Shown here piece by piece: positions 1-10,312 of a DNA stretch of 64,000 bases (its first letter is position 1; each line of letters opens with the position of its first letter). Made by a program: the position numbers and the translations under genes. This DNA is from Acidobacteriaceae bacterium dw_441. GTDB taxonomy: Bacteria > Acidobacteriota > Terriglobia > Terriglobales > Acidobacteriaceae. The notes under the pieces were generated by a model, which did not search any database, had not been told where the DNA came from, and was given only the letters and a program-made list of their open reading frames with translations. The stretch is from NCBI GenBank assembly GCA_018449715.1, contig JAAVVA010000001.1:1736001-1800000 (forward strand), written 5' to 3'.

Positions 1-213
1 CAGCACTCCAAGATAGCCGCGAATGTGTATGTGCTCCACCGCTGTGATGTGCGCGTCGGCCCCAAGCGTCTCGGCAAGATACGCGGCAAAGCTGCGAATC
101 TCGCGCCCGTATGCGCGCACCGTATGCTCCGAGGCTCCGCGCTGCCCCACCAGCATCCGCAGAAACTCTTCCGCCAGCGCGCTGAACTCCGTCGTCGCAA
201 TCGCCTCGTCCAC
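1..213 (-). CDS. xerC: Tyrosine recombinase XerC-like, N-terminal part (cut by window edge)
   Basis: The first 71 codons of a gene that runs off the left edge. It begins with GTG two bases after the TAA of xerD. The translation shows the SAM-like N-terminal core-binding domain of Xer recombinases (ALAEEFLRML, then SEHTVRAYGREIRSFAAYL). The catalytic domain lies outside the window. Xer pairs act on dif to resolve chromosome dimers. Which of the two genes plays the XerC role is inferred from their order and similarity. No upstream in-frame ATG exists before the xerD stop, and translation is probably coupled to xerD. Confidence 0.8.
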   Translation of the reverse strand, partial: MDEAIATTEFSALAEEFLRMLVGQRGASEHTVRAYGREIRSFAAYLAETLGADAHITAVEHIHIRGYLGVL

Positions 214-215
214 GC

Positions 216-1181
216 TTATGCCTCGACCTCGCTCACGATCTTCTTTCCTCGCGGATGGTGCATCCGATGCACCTGCTTCAACCTCCCGAGAGCAACGTGC
301 GTGTAGACCTCGGTGGTCGCAATGTCCGCGTGTCCAAGAATCGTCTGAACGCTGCGCAGATCGGCTCCATGATCGACCATGTGGGTCGCACAACTATGCC
401 GTAGCTTGTGCGGACTGGCATGGAAGTTCGTCGAGCGCACCATCTCCCACACCCACTGCCGCGTCAGCGGCCTTCCGCGCACGCTCAAAAAGACCTCGTG
501 CTGTCGCATCGTTCCCTCAAGCTCCGGTCTGCCCAGCGCGAGATACTTCTCCAGCGCCTCCACCGCCGACCGACCCAGCGGAACAATTCTCTCCTTGTCG
601 CCCTTGCCCCGCACCAGAGCACGCCCCGTGTCGAGCTGCAAATCCTCCACGCGCAGCGAACAGATCTCCGCCACACGCAGCCCCCCCGCGTACAGCAGCT
701 CAAGAATCGCGTGATCGCGCAGAGCCAACCCATCGGCAGCGGCCACCCGAGCCGCAGAGCCGGTCTTCTCCAGCATCTCCGCAACCTCGCTCTCGGCGAG
801 ACTCTTCGGCAGCACCTTCCAGCTCGACGGCCTCTCCACATTCACCGTGGGGTCGTGAGCAATCTTTTTGTCGAGAAGCAGCCAGCGGTAGAACCCACGC
901 AGCGCGCTCAGCTTCCGTGCAATCGAGCGCGACTCGACGCCGTGGCTCCTCATGCCTTCCATGAAGCCGCTGACGTCCTCCTGCTGCGCTGCCATCAGCA
1001 GGCCGTTATGCCCCTCAAGATGCTCGGCAAACTGCTCGAGGTCACGCCGGTACGCGGCACAGGTCGCCGCGCTCATTCCCTTTTCCACGCGCAGGTACAC
1101 CATGTACTCGCGCACGATCTGGACGTTGCCGGTCGTCTGGAAATGTCCTTGCATGAACCAATTATCCCCGCCGCGAGGCAT
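216..1181 (-). CDS. xerD: Tyrosine recombinase XerD
   Basis: A site-specific recombinase of 321 residues that cuts and rejoins DNA at dif-like sites for chromosome dimer resolution. The N-terminal core-binding domain (EKGMSAATCAAYRRDLEQF) is followed by the catalytic domain. All active-site elements are visible: Arg in AGGLRVAEI, Lys in GKGDKERIVP, H-x-x-R in PHKLRHSCATHM, the second His in LGHADIATTEVYTH, and the Tyr of that segment as nucleophile. I chose the ATG at 1181 because GGAGGG lies 7 nt before it; the frame stays open to 1259 but that extension looks non-coding. The gene is divergent from ffh and directly followed by a second Xer gene, so it is a housekeeping enzyme rather than a phage integrase. 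Confidence 0.88.
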   Translation of the reverse strand: MPRGGDNWFMQGHFQTTGNVQIVREYMVYLRVEKGMSAATCAAYRRDLEQFAEHLEGHNGLLMAAQQEDVSGFMEGMRSHGVESRSIARKLSALRGFYRWLLLDKKIAHDPTVNVERPSSWKVLPKSLAESEVAEMLEKTGSAARVAAADGLALRDHAILELLYAGGLRVAEICSLRVEDLQLDTGRALVRGKGDKERIVPLGRSAVEALEKYLALGRPELEGTMRQHEVFLSVRGRPLTRQWVWEMVRSTNFHASPHKLRHSCATHMVDHGADLRSVQTILGHADIATTEVYTHVALGRLKQVHRMHHPRGKKIVSEVEA

Positions 1182-1312
1182 CTGGCGGCCCTCCATCTGA
1201 CGCCCGTACCCATCTGGATACGAACCCTCCGTCGCACTCCCCTCGAAATCGCTGGACAACGGGGGCTCCGCTCCTCTTCTCCAGCCGTTGCGCTGGTAAA
1301 CTTAACATAGTC

Positions 1313-2698
<1,386 letters not shown>

Positions 2699-2762
2699 GA
2701 CGGATCAAGGGATGAACTAATTCCTTGCCACACTAAGCTGTTGATAATTGGAAGGCTCTATA

Positions 2763-3647
2763 GTGAGAACGCCTTGGGCTGCATTTTTTTTGATTACTAT
2801 AATTACCGGTTGCTCAAACACTCCATCTGACAAATCACTCGCATTTTCTAAAGATCGCAAGGCGTATGTGATCCCTTCTGAGTTGGTCCTGAAGGCACAT
2901 GCGGATCGAGGATCAGATGGCAGCATCATGATTTCTGGCACAGCTAACTTACCGGATGATTTCAAGATGTGGGTCGAAATCGAGGCCGGTAGACTTCCTC
3001 TCGGAGCCCCGAAGGTGGTGGCAAGCGACGATACTGTATTTATCAAAAATGGAACTTTCCAAACTCACCCGCTATGGCTTGAAGTCCCCAACACAACCTT
3101 CAAGAAAACAGGCTGGCCCAAACGAGTTTCGGTAAACGTAAGACAAAAAACTTTTCCTCAAGGCTCCGCTAAAGTTCATTTCGAAGCTTATTTCAATAGA
3201 GCATGGCAGACTAACGAGGTTCTCACAATATTAGGAAATGACCAAGGGAAAAGCCTTAAGGGCCCCATCCTGAGACAGACAGATTCCGATGTAACCGATA
3301 GCCCTAAGGTTTTAGATTATCGTCAAGTCCTTGTCTTTTCTGCTCTTTCCCCTGAAGCAAAAGCCATCAGTCTGGTAAAGGGAACCGTGTTAACGGTACC
3401 GGACAAAGGACGATCTGCTGGAGATATTCAAGCCAATATCGATCTCTTCCTTGCCTTCCCTGGGATGGCTCTTGGAAGGGGGTGGAGCGCAAAGGCGTTA
3501 GCTCCTAATAATTATGAAGTTTCTTATGATTTCATAGATGGCAGTCAAGGTGAACAGCAAGCTATTTGGACAGTCAATCTCGTAAGTACTGCGGTAAAGT
3601 ATGTCAATGAATCAGCAAAAATTTTAAGTTGGACTCCTAGCTACTAG
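2763..3647 (+). CDS. Hypothetical lipoprotein with atypical base composition
   Basis: The product is not recognised. GTG at 2763 is the likely start: GGAAGG lies 7 nt upstream. The N-terminus is a lipoprotein signal (hydrophobic AAFFLITIITGC), with Cys17 as the lipidated residue, so the protein should be membrane-anchored outside the cytoplasm. The remaining ~277 residues look like a beta-rich soluble domain without a motif I can name. Base composition is unlike its neighbours: four 60-base lines I counted gave 101 G+C of 240, against 38 of 60 in one ffh line. Codon use (ATA, AAA, TTA) also differs. I infer acquisition by transfer, alone, since no mobility gene is adjacent. Confidence 0.72.
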   Translation: MRTPWAAFFLITIITGCSNTPSDKSLAFSKDRKAYVIPSELVLKAHADRGSDGSIMISGTANLPDDFKMWVEIEAGRLPLGAPKVVASDDTVFIKNGTFQTHPLWLEVPNTTFKKTGWPKRVSVNVRQKTFPQGSAKVHFEAYFNRAWQTNEVLTILGNDQGKSLKGPILRQTDSDVTDSPKVLDYRQVLVFSALSPEAKAISLVKGTVLTVPDKGRSAGDIQANIDLFLAFPGMALGRGWSAKALAPNNYEVSYDFIDGSQGEQQAIWTVNLVSTAVKYVNESAKILSWTPSY

Positions 3648-3709
3648 GATATAGATGGTATCGGGTGGCCATCGTTGGGTACACAATACTCTCAATTCAA
3701 GGGTAAGTA

Positions 3710-4384
3710 GTGAACCATCACCATCGTCTACGCACCTCGTTCATCTTCGGACTCCTCATCACATCTGCTACAGCTCTGCCTGCCCAGCAGACCTACGGTG
3801 CACCCTCTCTGCAGGTCAAGATACTAGCCCAAAGCCCGGCCGAGACGAGCACCGACCTCCAGATCTTCTGCCTCTTCCGCTCCACTCCGCAGAACACCCT
3901 CCACGGCTCCCTCACCGAAACCAATGAGAAGCTCCACGGTCTTCTCGACCAGGTCCGCAAGCCCGGCCTCTTCAACGGCGACCTCGGCGAGACGCTCCTC
4001 CTCACCCCACCTGCAGGCACTCTCCACGCGAAGAAAATCCTCGTCATCGGCCTCGGCGATTCGGCGACCTTCACCCCGGAGCGTATGACGCTCGTCGGAC
4101 GCATCGCCTTCCACGAGGCCAACCGATTGGGCATCGCCCACCCCTTTTTCGCCCCCACCATCCTCGACGGAGGCGTCGAAGGCTTCGCAACCGGACTCGT
4201 AGCCGAGCAGGTCGTCCGCGGATTCCGCGAGGCGCTCGCCACGGAAAAACTCCTCCAGACAAACCACGCGGCCGCAGGCATCGCCGTCAAGGACTTCACC
4301 TTCCTTGCTGGAGCCAAAAACGTGCCCTCCACCCAGGAAGGCATCGACCGCGCACTCGGCAACCCGGCGCACTCGCCTCGCTGA
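3710..4384 (+). CDS. Secreted protein with only the N-terminal domain of M17 leucine aminopeptidases
   Basis: A GTG start with AAGGG six bases upstream gives 224 residues. A signal peptide (FIFGLLITSATALPAQQ) leads to a domain resembling the non-catalytic N-terminal macro-like domain of M17 aminopeptidases (GETLLLTPPAGTLHAKKILVIGLGDSATFTPERM). The catalytic M17 domain with its two-metal site is absent: the reading frame ends soon after the region where the linker would start, and I see no remnant downstream. The protein therefore cannot be a peptidase by that mechanism. Stand-alone domains of this type are annotated in related genomes, but I cannot assign a role. Confidence 0.68.
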   Translation: MNHHHRLRTSFIFGLLITSATALPAQQTYGAPSLQVKILAQSPAETSTDLQIFCLFRSTPQNTLHGSLTETNEKLHGLLDQVRKPGLFNGDLGETLLLTPPAGTLHAKKILVIGLGDSATFTPERMTLVGRIAFHEANRLGIAHPFFAPTILDGGVEGFATGLVAEQVVRGFREALATEKLLQTNHAAAGIAVKDFTFLAGAKNVPSTQEGIDRALGNPAHSPR

Positions 4385-4417
4385 AAACAAACCGTTTCCT
4401 GCGGCGAAGAAATCCCG

Positions 4418-4423
4418 TATTCT
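4418..4423 (+). promoter_or_regulatory. Candidate -10 element of a leaderless transcript
   Basis: TATTCT lies exactly 6 nt before the ATG at 4430, which has no Shine-Dalgarno sequence. This fits the TANNNT-N6-7-start signature seen at several genes in this window. No convincing -35 element was found. Confidence 0.4.
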
Positions 4424-4429
4424 CCGATC

Positions 4430-5251
4430 ATGTTCGACGGAGCCACACAGGAAAGCACGCTCTCCGAAGTCACCAAGCTGATCGCGGTTCTCATCTGGCC
4501 CGCGACGCTTCTCGTCTGCTTCCTCACGCAGCGCGAAAACGTCCGCCGCATCCTCTCGGCGCTTGCCGTGCTCGCCGAATCCGCCAACAAGATCAAGATC
4601 TGGCAGGTCGAGGTCGAAAAGACCGTTCAGAACTCCATCGACCGCGAGGTCGAAAAGGCAGCCGCAGAGGCCCGGCCCCGCCGCACCCCCGACATCCCCA
4701 AGAACGAGGCCCTCGCCGCTGCCCGCGTCGATACGCTCATCTCCTCCGTCGCCGACCAGCCCTCTCGCGACAACCTCACCGCCTCCGTGCGCCAGAAGAT
4801 GCTCTCTCTCGCGCAGGAGTACGAGACCACCCGCGCCACCATGCCCTCCGGCAAGGACCGCACCGGGGCCATGAACGCCGTCGTCGCCCGCATGAGAACC
4901 CTCGCCATCGCCGCTAAGCCTTTTCTCAAGGAGTTCAGCGAGAACCGTGCCTCACCGGGCATCCGTCTCTGCGCCATCATCATCCTGCAGATCTCGCCCG
5001 ACCGCCGCTACCTCGAATGGCTGGAGCAGCGCTACACCGCGGAGACGCCCTTCATCTTCTACCAGACCTCCGTGGCACTGATGCAGGCCGTCCGCGACAT
5101 TGGCGCGCAGAACTACCAGCAGCTCCACCGCATCCTTACCCACGCCATCGGAATCATCGAGTCCTTCCGCGAGGGCGAGCCGGACAGAAACACCCTCAAC
5201 ATCCTCCAAAGCGCTCTCAAAACGCTGGAGGGCATGGAACATGAACCGTAA
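4430..5251 (+). CDS. Hypothetical membrane-anchored protein
   Basis: The product is not recognised. The 273 residues begin with one transmembrane segment (LIAVLIWPATLLVCFLT, about residues 17-33). A charged, probably coiled-coil stretch follows (IKIWQVEVEKTVQNSIDREVEKAAAEARP). The helical C-terminal half contains RLCAIIILQISPDRRYLEWLEQRY, which resembles HEAT-type repeats. The likely topology is a short periplasmic N-terminus with a large cytoplasmic domain. There is no Shine-Dalgarno sequence, but TATTCT sits 6 nt before the ATG. The gene is followed after about 100 bases by a fucosidase gene with no obvious link. Confidence 0.7.
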   Translation: MFDGATQESTLSEVTKLIAVLIWPATLLVCFLTQRENVRRILSALAVLAESANKIKIWQVEVEKTVQNSIDREVEKAAAEARPRRTPDIPKNEALAAARVDTLISSVADQPSRDNLTASVRQKMLSLAQEYETTRATMPSGKDRTGAMNAVVARMRTLAIAAKPFLKEFSENRASPGIRLCAIIILQISPDRRYLEWLEQRYTAETPFIFYQTSVALMQAVRDIGAQNYQQLHRILTHAIGIIESFREGEPDRNTLNILQSALKTLEGMEHEP

Positions 5252-5342
5252 GCCACACGTCTGGTATTTGAGCGAAAGAGGTCTTCCGAAGCACAAGACT
5301 GAAGCATCTCTTCCGCTAATTTTTACCTATGGAGAGAGGGTT

Positions 5343-5348
5343 TACCAT
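5343..5348 (+). promoter_or_regulatory. Candidate -10 element of a leaderless transcript
   Basis: TACCAT lies 6 nt before the ATG at 5355 of the fucosidase gene. A GGAGAGAGGG tract at 5331-5340 is too far (14 nt) to serve that ATG well and would instead serve an out-of-frame ATG at 5347 that stops after about 30 codons. Confidence 0.35.
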
Positions 5349-5354
5349 GCAATC

Positions 5355-6743
5355 ATGCCGTCTCAAGACCATAGAACCTCCGCTCGCCGGAGCCTCGCTC
5401 GCCTTCTTGCCGCTTCTTTTCTTGCCGCCGCGTCCCTGACTCCTGCCCGCGCCCAGAGTTTTTCCGACATCAAGCCCAGCCCCGCGCAGGTCGAGTGGCA
5501 GGACCTTGAGATCGGCGTCATCTTTCACTTCTCCACCAACACCTTCCTCAATCGCGAGTGGGGCGACGGCACGGCCTCTCCCTCCGTCTTCAACCCCGCC
5601 CACGTCGACACCGACCAGTGGATGCAGGCCGCGAAAGCTGGCGGAGCGAAGTACGCGGTCCTCGTCGCCAAGCACCACGACGGCTTCGCCCTCTTCCCCA
5701 GCTCGCAGACCGACTACTCCGTCAAGGCCAGCCCGTGGATGAACGGCAAGGGCGACCTCGTGCGGCTCGCGTCGGACTCCGCGAAACACGCCGGGCTCGG
5801 TTTCGGAGTCTACCTCTCCCCCTGGGACCGCCACGATGCGCGCTACCCCGACCCCGTCGCCTATGATAAGTACTACCTCGCGCAGCTCGGCGAGCTGTCC
5901 CGTTCCTACGGCCTCATCACCGAGTTCTGGGTCGATGGAGCAGGCTCCACCGGGCGCACCTACGACTTCGACAAGATCGTGCAGGAGCTGCGCACCTATC
6001 AGCCCAACGCGCTCGTTTTCGCCGACACGGCAACCTACAAGAACGCCGACCTCCGCTGGGTCGGCTCCGAGGACGGCACCGTTCCCTACGAGAACTGGAA
6101 CGTGATTGACCGCACCGGCTACCTCCGCTGGCGCCCTGTCGAGGCCGACACGCCGCTGCGCAAGCTGCACTGGTTCTGGCATCCGAATGACGAGGCCTCG
6201 CTGAAGAGCGTCGATGAGCTGCTCGACATCTATACCAAGACCGTCGGGCGCGGAGCGCAGCTGATGCTCGGGCTTGCCCCGGACAGCACGGGCCGCATGC
6301 CTGATGCCGACGTCGCCCGTCTGCGCGAGTTCGGCGAGGCGGTGCAGAGGCTCTACGGAAGCAGCCATAACCTTGCCGTCTCCACCCCGCACACCCTGAG
6401 CGATGCCACGTCCGCGGCGGCGGTCGACAACAACGACGCGACCTTCTGGTCCGCCCCTCCTCGCCACGCCACGCTCGAGGTTCGCTTCGCAAAGCCCGTC
6501 ACCTTCGACCGCACGCTCACGATGGAGTGGCTCAACGAGGGCCAGCATGTCGAGGAGTACAGCGTCGAGGCATGGCAGAACGGAGCATGGAAGACGCTCG
6601 TTCACGCCCACGCTATCGGTCACAAGAAGATCGACATCTTCCCCTCGGTGACTGCGGAGCGCGTCCGCCTGAACCTGCTTTCCACGACGGGCTCGGCTGC
6701 GATTCGCGAGTTCCAGGTCTTCGACGGAACCGGCAGGAAGTAG
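5355..6743 (+). CDS. Secreted alpha-L-fucosidase (GH29)
   Basis: A retaining glycosidase that releases L-fucose from glycans, probably in the periplasm or outside. The 462 residues start with a twin-Arg-containing signal peptide (RRSLARLLAASFLAAA, cleavage near ARAQS). The GH29 barrel follows: VIFHFSTNTF, AKHHDGFALFPS, YLSPWDRH and EFWVDGAG, where Asp194 is the likely nucleophile. The C-terminal part (about 365-462) looks like a discoidin/F5/8-type carbohydrate-binding domain (AAAVDNNDATFWSA). The ATG at 5355 is chosen for the signal peptide and the TACCAT 6 nt upstream; the open frame extends upstream into the previous gene. A strong terminator follows. Confidence 0.88.
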   Translation: MPSQDHRTSARRSLARLLAASFLAAASLTPARAQSFSDIKPSPAQVEWQDLEIGVIFHFSTNTFLNREWGDGTASPSVFNPAHVDTDQWMQAAKAGGAKYAVLVAKHHDGFALFPSSQTDYSVKASPWMNGKGDLVRLASDSAKHAGLGFGVYLSPWDRHDARYPDPVAYDKYYLAQLGELSRSYGLITEFWVDGAGSTGRTYDFDKIVQELRTYQPNALVFADTATYKNADLRWVGSEDGTVPYENWNVIDRTGYLRWRPVEADTPLRKLHWFWHPNDEASLKSVDELLDIYTKTVGRGAQLMLGLAPDSTGRMPDADVARLREFGEAVQRLYGSSHNLAVSTPHTLSDATSAAAVDNNDATFWSAPPRHATLEVRFAKPVTFDRTLTMEWLNEGQHVEEYSVEAWQNGAWKTLVHAHAIGHKKIDIFPSVTAERVRLNLLSTTGSAAIREFQVFDGTGRK

Positions 6744-6764
6744 TAACCCGTTACTTTTGAAGCG

Positions 6765-6801
6765 ATTTGCCGCAGAGAAAGGAAGACCCTCTGCGGCAAA
6801 T
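6765..6801 (+). terminator. Hairpin terminator after the fucosidase gene
   Basis: A perfect 13-bp stem (arms 6765-6777 and 6789-6801, ATTTGCCGCAGAG and its complement) with an 11-nt loop, followed by GATTTAGTTTAAT. It lies 20 nt after the fucosidase stop codon. Confidence 0.75.
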
Positions 6802-6917
6802 GATTTAGTTTAATAAAAAGTTAAAAACTCATTCTCCTCTGATCCACTTTCCTCTCTCTCATAGCTTCAATAACGACATAAGATGGTTTTCAAGCAAGAT
6901 TCCCCGGGGCGATCAAC
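6802..6917. other. AT-rich intergenic stretch before the cyclase gene
   Basis: This region holds the upstream sequence of the diguanylate cyclase gene. It is AT-rich (TTTAATAAAAAGTTAAAAAC) and should contain the promoter, but I could not identify a convincing -35/-10 pair. Confidence 0.3.
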
Positions 6918-8099
6918 TTGGACATCCATACCCTGCACATCGAGCACGTCGTCTTTCTTGCCTTGCACACGATTCTGACCGTCGCCAACTCCTGGCTCTA
7001 TCGCGGGATGAAGGGGGTGCGGTGGTTTTCGTTCTACAGCCTCCTTGTCCTGCTGGGAGCGACTGCGGTCGCGCTACGCGGCATGATTCCGGACTTCATC
7101 TCCATCGTCTTCGGAAACCTGTTCGTGGTCGCAGGTTATGCCGTGCTCTTCATTTCCCTGCGGGAGTTCTTCGGGAAGAAGAGCAACGAGTTCTACTGGC
7201 AGGCCGCGCTCTTCGTCGCGGCTGTGGTCACGATGGTTCTCTACGGCTCTATCGAGCCGAGCACCTCGAAGCGGCTGATCGCCTATAGCTGCGTCCTTCT
7301 GCTGCAACAGATTCATATTGCCAGCTTTCTCTACCGCAATCACGATCCTGCGATCCGTGTACCTACGGCCTCGATGGCGCTGATGATCGGCGCGCTGGCG
7401 CTCTCGAACCTGACGCGGCTGGTCGGGGTCAGCATTCAGGGCGCTCCACACAACTACCTCAACGCAGGACCGTTTCTGGCATGGATTCTCATCGTCAATT
7501 CCGGCCTGCAGTGGGGAGCGATGGTCGCCTTCGTCTGGATGACGGCGGCGATGCTGCGCGGCAAACTGGAGACACAGGCTCTGACCGATCCTCTGACCAA
7601 CACTCTGAACCGCCGCGGCATCGAGCTGGCCGCCGAACAGTACATCCTGGCCTGCCGCAGGGATTCGCGGCCTCTGTCGGCAATGATCGTGGACCTCGAC
7701 AAATTCAAGAACATCAACGACACCTATGGGCATCACTGCGGCGACGCAACGCTCGTGACTGTGGCCTCGTGCCTGCAGCAGGGCCTGCGCTCAGGTGACG
7801 TGCTGGCCCGCATCGGCGGCGACGAGTTCGCGATTCTTCTGCCGAATACCCGTGGCGAGGAAGCGGCGGGCATCGCAGCGCGGCTGCGCGAGAATATCTC
7901 CGCCACCGAGATTGCCTACGACCACATCCGCCTTACGGTCACAGCCAGCTTCGGTCTGGCACAATTGCAAGGCCCCGTCTCCAGTTGGGAGCAGCTCTTC
8001 GTGAAGTGCGATAAGGCTCTCTATGAAGAGAAACAGGCGGATGCTTCGCGTCCCACGCCAAAGAACATCCGCCCAGAGCTTGGCTTGCTGCCGCACTGA
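6918..8099 (+). CDS. Membrane-bound diguanylate cyclase (GGDEF)
   Basis: Makes the second messenger cyclic di-GMP from two GTP. About six transmembrane helices occupy residues 10-210 and form a sensor region of unknown ligand. The GGDEF domain follows (LTDPLTNTLNRRG, VDLDKFKNINDTYGH). The catalytic motif GGDEF is intact at 300-304, and the inhibitory I-site RSGD (291-294) sits the canonical five residues before it, so product feedback is expected. No EAL domain is present. The start is a TTG at 6918, which fits the first membrane helix; there is no strong ribosome site. The stop codon abuts the stop of the convergent HerA-like gene. Confidence 0.9.
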   Translation: MDIHTLHIEHVVFLALHTILTVANSWLYRGMKGVRWFSFYSLLVLLGATAVALRGMIPDFISIVFGNLFVVAGYAVLFISLREFFGKKSNEFYWQAALFVAAVVTMVLYGSIEPSTSKRLIAYSCVLLLQQIHIASFLYRNHDPAIRVPTASMALMIGALALSNLTRLVGVSIQGAPHNYLNAGPFLAWILIVNSGLQWGAMVAFVWMTAAMLRGKLETQALTDPLTNTLNRRGIELAAEQYILACRRDSRPLSAMIVDLDKFKNINDTYGHHCGDATLVTVASCLQQGLRSGDVLARIGGDEFAILLPNTRGEEAAGIAARLRENISATEIAYDHIRLTVTASFGLAQLQGPVSSWEQLFVKCDKALYEEKQADASRPTPKNIRPELGLLPH

Positions 8100-9617
8100 T
8101 TACCGCCGCCGTGTGGTGGTTCCTCCAAGCAGCGAACCCAGCACGCCGCGAATGATTTCGCGCCCCACGGTGCTGCCCATCGTGCGTGCCGCGCTCTTGA
8201 CCATCGCCTGCACGGGGCTGTCGCCTCGGCGCGAGCCGCCACCACCGAGGATGGCCGTTCCAGCGGCTTCGAGCGTGCCGAGCCAGCCGGAGTCTTGTGC
8301 GACGGTCCCCGCGCCTGCGCCACCGGAGGCCGGAGCAGCCGCAGCGGTCGAAGCTACCACCTTGCCCTTCAGCTTCTCGTAAGCCGACTCACGATCCACC
8401 GGGGTCTCATAAACACCCGCGACCACCGAGCTTTTGATGATGGCAGCACGCTGCTCCGGCGTAATCGCGCCGATCTGGCTGTGCGGCGGGCAGATCATCG
8501 CACGTTCCACGATGCCGGGGATTCCCTTCTCATCAAGGAAGGAGATCAGGGCCTCACCGACACCGAGCTGCGTGATGACCTCTTCCACATCGAGCTTCGG
8601 GTTCGAGCGAAAGGTTTGTGCGGCAGCCCTTACGGCCTTCTGGTCCTTCGGAGAAAAAGCGCGGAGGGCATGCTGTACGCGGTTGCTGAGTTGTCCCCGT
8701 ACATCGTCCGATACGTCCATGGGATTCTGCGTGACGAAGAAGACACCTACCCCCTTCGAGCGGATGAGACGAATTACCTGTTCTGTCTTTGAATGAAGCA
8801 CCGGAGGCATGTCGTTGAACAGGAGGTGAGCCTCGTCGAAGAAAAAGACCAGCTTCGGCTTGTCGGGATCACCGACCTCGGGCAGCTTTTCAAACAGCTC
8901 ACTCATCAGCCAGAGCAGGAAGGTCGCGTAAAGCTGCGGGGACTCCATCAGCTTGTCCGCCGCGAGGATGTTGATGACGCCCTTGCCGCTGGAGTCCGTC
9001 TGGAGAAGGTCTTCGATGTTCAGAGCGGGCTCGCCGAAGAACTGGTCACCTCCCTGCTGCCCTAGCGCTACGAGGCCGCGCTGGATGGCTCCGATGCTGG
9101 CCGCCGAAACGTTGCCGTAATTTGCCTGGTACTCCTTCGCGTTCTCGGAGACGTGCTGCAGCATCGCCTGAAGATCCTTCATATCGAGCAGCAGCAGACC
9201 GTTGTCGTCGGCTATCTTGAAGACCAGCGTGAGCACGCCCGTCTGCGTGTCGTTGAGGTTCAGGATGCGGCTCATCAGCAGCGGCCCCATCTCGCTGACC
9301 GTGGTGCGAACCGGATGGCCCTCCTTGCCAAAGACATCCCAGAAGACGACGGGAGAGGCGGAGAAGGTCCAGTTGTCGAAGCCGAGCGACTTCACGCGCT
9401 CATCGAACTTGGGCGAGCTTTTGCCCGGCTGGCTGACGCCCGAGAGGTCGCCCTTCACATCCGCCGCGAAGACCGGCACGCCGATGGCGCTGAGAGCCTC
9501 TGCCATCACCTGCAGGGTAACCGTCTTGCCCGTTCCTGTTGCTCCGGCGACCAGCCCGTGCCGGTTCGACATTCCCGCCAGAAGGTACTGCTCCTTGGCG
9601 ATCTCCATCTGCGTCAT
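8100..9617 (-). CDS. HerA-like ATPase, DUF853 (YjgR) family
   Basis: A P-loop ATPase of 505 residues related to HerA/FtsK-type motors; the biochemical role of the YjgR family is not established. Walker A GATGTGKT is near residue 26, and the Walker B region is [13 protein letters not shown]. Other family marks are [12 protein letters not shown] and [14 protein letters not shown]. The C-terminus is Ala/Gly-rich, then basic (GGTTTRRR). The ATG at 9617 has GGAGGG 8 nt upstream and overlaps the TGA of the preceding GNAT gene (ATGA), so the two genes form an operon. The 3' end abuts the cyclase stop. Confidence 0.87.
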   Translation of the reverse strand: MTQMEIAKEQYLLAGMSNRHGLVAGATGTGKTVTLQVMAEALSAIGVPVFAADVKGDLSGVSQPGKSSPKFDERVKSLGFDNWTFSASPVVFWDVFGKEGHPVRTTVSEMGPLLMSRILNLNDTQTGVLTLVFKIADDNGLLLLDMKDLQAMLQHVSENAKEYQANYGNVSAASIGAIQRGLVALGQQGGDQFFGEPALNIEDLLQTDSSGKGVINILAADKLMESPQLYATFLLWLMSELFEKLPEVGDPDKPKLVFFFDEAHLLFNDMPPVLHSKTEQVIRLIRSKGVGVFFVTQNPMDVSDDVRGQLSNRVQHALRAFSPKDQKAVRAAAQTFRSNPKLDVEEVITQLGVGEALISFLDEKGIPGIVERAMICPPHSQIGAITPEQRAAIIKSSVVAGVYETPVDRESAYEKLKGKVVASTAAAAPASGGAGAGTVAQDSGWLGTLEAAGTAILGGGGSRRGDSPVQAMVKSAARTMGSTVGREIIRGVLGSLLGGTTTRRR

Positions 9618-10195
9618 CCCGTAATCCCTCCAACTGCCTTATCAGCGTACAACGAAGCTTCTTTTACCATCTTCACAACTTCGATCTCTTCAGAGTTACC
9701 AACAGGCACCTTTACGCGCTCGACCTCGCGGTATCCCTTCAAGGTATACAACGCCACGCCGGTCAGGGTGCTTCCCATCTCGAAATGGCGGAAGCCTTCT
9801 CTGACTGCGGCCTCTTCGGCGGCGGTGAGGATTCTACTGCCGAGCCCCATACGGGCGTACTTCGGATGGATGAAGATAGCCCGTATCTTCGCGGCGTCGG
9901 TCGCGGGGTCGAGTAGCCCCGGCTCGATTGTCTCCACCTGGTGGTCGCCGCCATAGAGCGTCCTGCGGCGGCTCCATCCGCCACATCCGGCAAGGTCGCT
10001 GTCTTCGGTCAGCGCGACGAAGTAGGTTCCGTCCGTGACCAGGCGACTGTCGACGGTGAAGACCGTTCGCAGCGACTCCTCGATCTGCGCTGGGGAATAG
10101 TCCCCAGCCTGCAGGCCGCGCACGGAGGCGTCGATGAGTTCGCGAATCCGGGGAATATCTTCCGGGGTCGCCACGCGCAGATGAAACTCTGTCAT
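9614..10195 (-). CDS. GNAT-family N-acetyltransferase
   Basis: Acetyl-CoA-dependent acetyltransferase of unknown substrate, 193 residues. The GNAT fold is recognisable from [18 protein letters not shown] at the N-terminus, [20 protein letters not shown] (acetyl-CoA binding, R/Q-x-x-G-x-G/A type, here RMGLGS) and [12 protein letters not shown] at the end. The frame stays open far upstream, but the ATG at 10195 is where similarity begins. It has no Shine-Dalgarno sequence and TATACT lies 6 nt upstream. First gene of a two-gene operon with the HerA-like ATPase. Confidence 0.85.
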   Translation of the reverse strand: MTEFHLRVATPEDIPRIRELIDASVRGLQAGDYSPAQIEESLRTVFTVDSRLVTDGTYFVALTEDSDLAGCGGWSRRRTLYGGDHQVETIEPGLLDPATDAAKIRAIFIHPKYARMGLGSRILTAAEEAAVREGFRHFEMGSTLTGVALYTLKGYREVERVKVPVGNSEEIEVVKMVKEASLYADKAVGGITG

Positions 10196-10201
10196 GGGGG
10201 A

Positions 10202-10207
10202 AGTATA
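10202..10207 (-). promoter_or_regulatory. Candidate -10 element of a leaderless transcript (GNAT gene)
   Basis: On the minus strand TATACT precedes the ATG at 10195 by 6 nt. No ribosome binding site is present between them (TCCCCC). Confidence 0.45.
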
Positions 10208-10300
10208 AGGTTCGTCACCGCTTCCAGCTGCCGGTTTTGTGTCGGGACGAGGCGCGAAACTTTTACATCTTTCACGTTGTCGAAGGAAATCCTTCGGGAA

Positions 10301-10306
10301 TACACT
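10301..10306 (+). promoter_or_regulatory. Candidate -10 element of a leaderless transcript (dienelactone hydrolase gene)
   Basis: TACACT lies 6 nt before the ATG at 10313. TTGTCG, 18 nt further upstream, is a possible -35. No Shine-Dalgarno sequence is placed correctly. Confidence 0.45.
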
Positions 10307-10312
10307 CCTGCC

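Noticed and set aside
1..1181. Integrase of a mobile element
   Set aside because: The two tandem tyrosine recombinases match XerD/XerC in length and motifs and lie next to ffh; there is no attachment site, tRNA or cargo gene.
5100..5354. Upstream extension of the fucosidase reading frame
   Set aside because: It overlaps the preceding membrane-protein gene and adds low-complexity Ser/Arg sequence before a clear signal peptide.
6802..6917. A c-di-GMP riboswitch upstream of the diguanylate cyclase gene
   Set aside because: I could not find a GEMM-like conserved core; the only strong structure is the upstream terminator.
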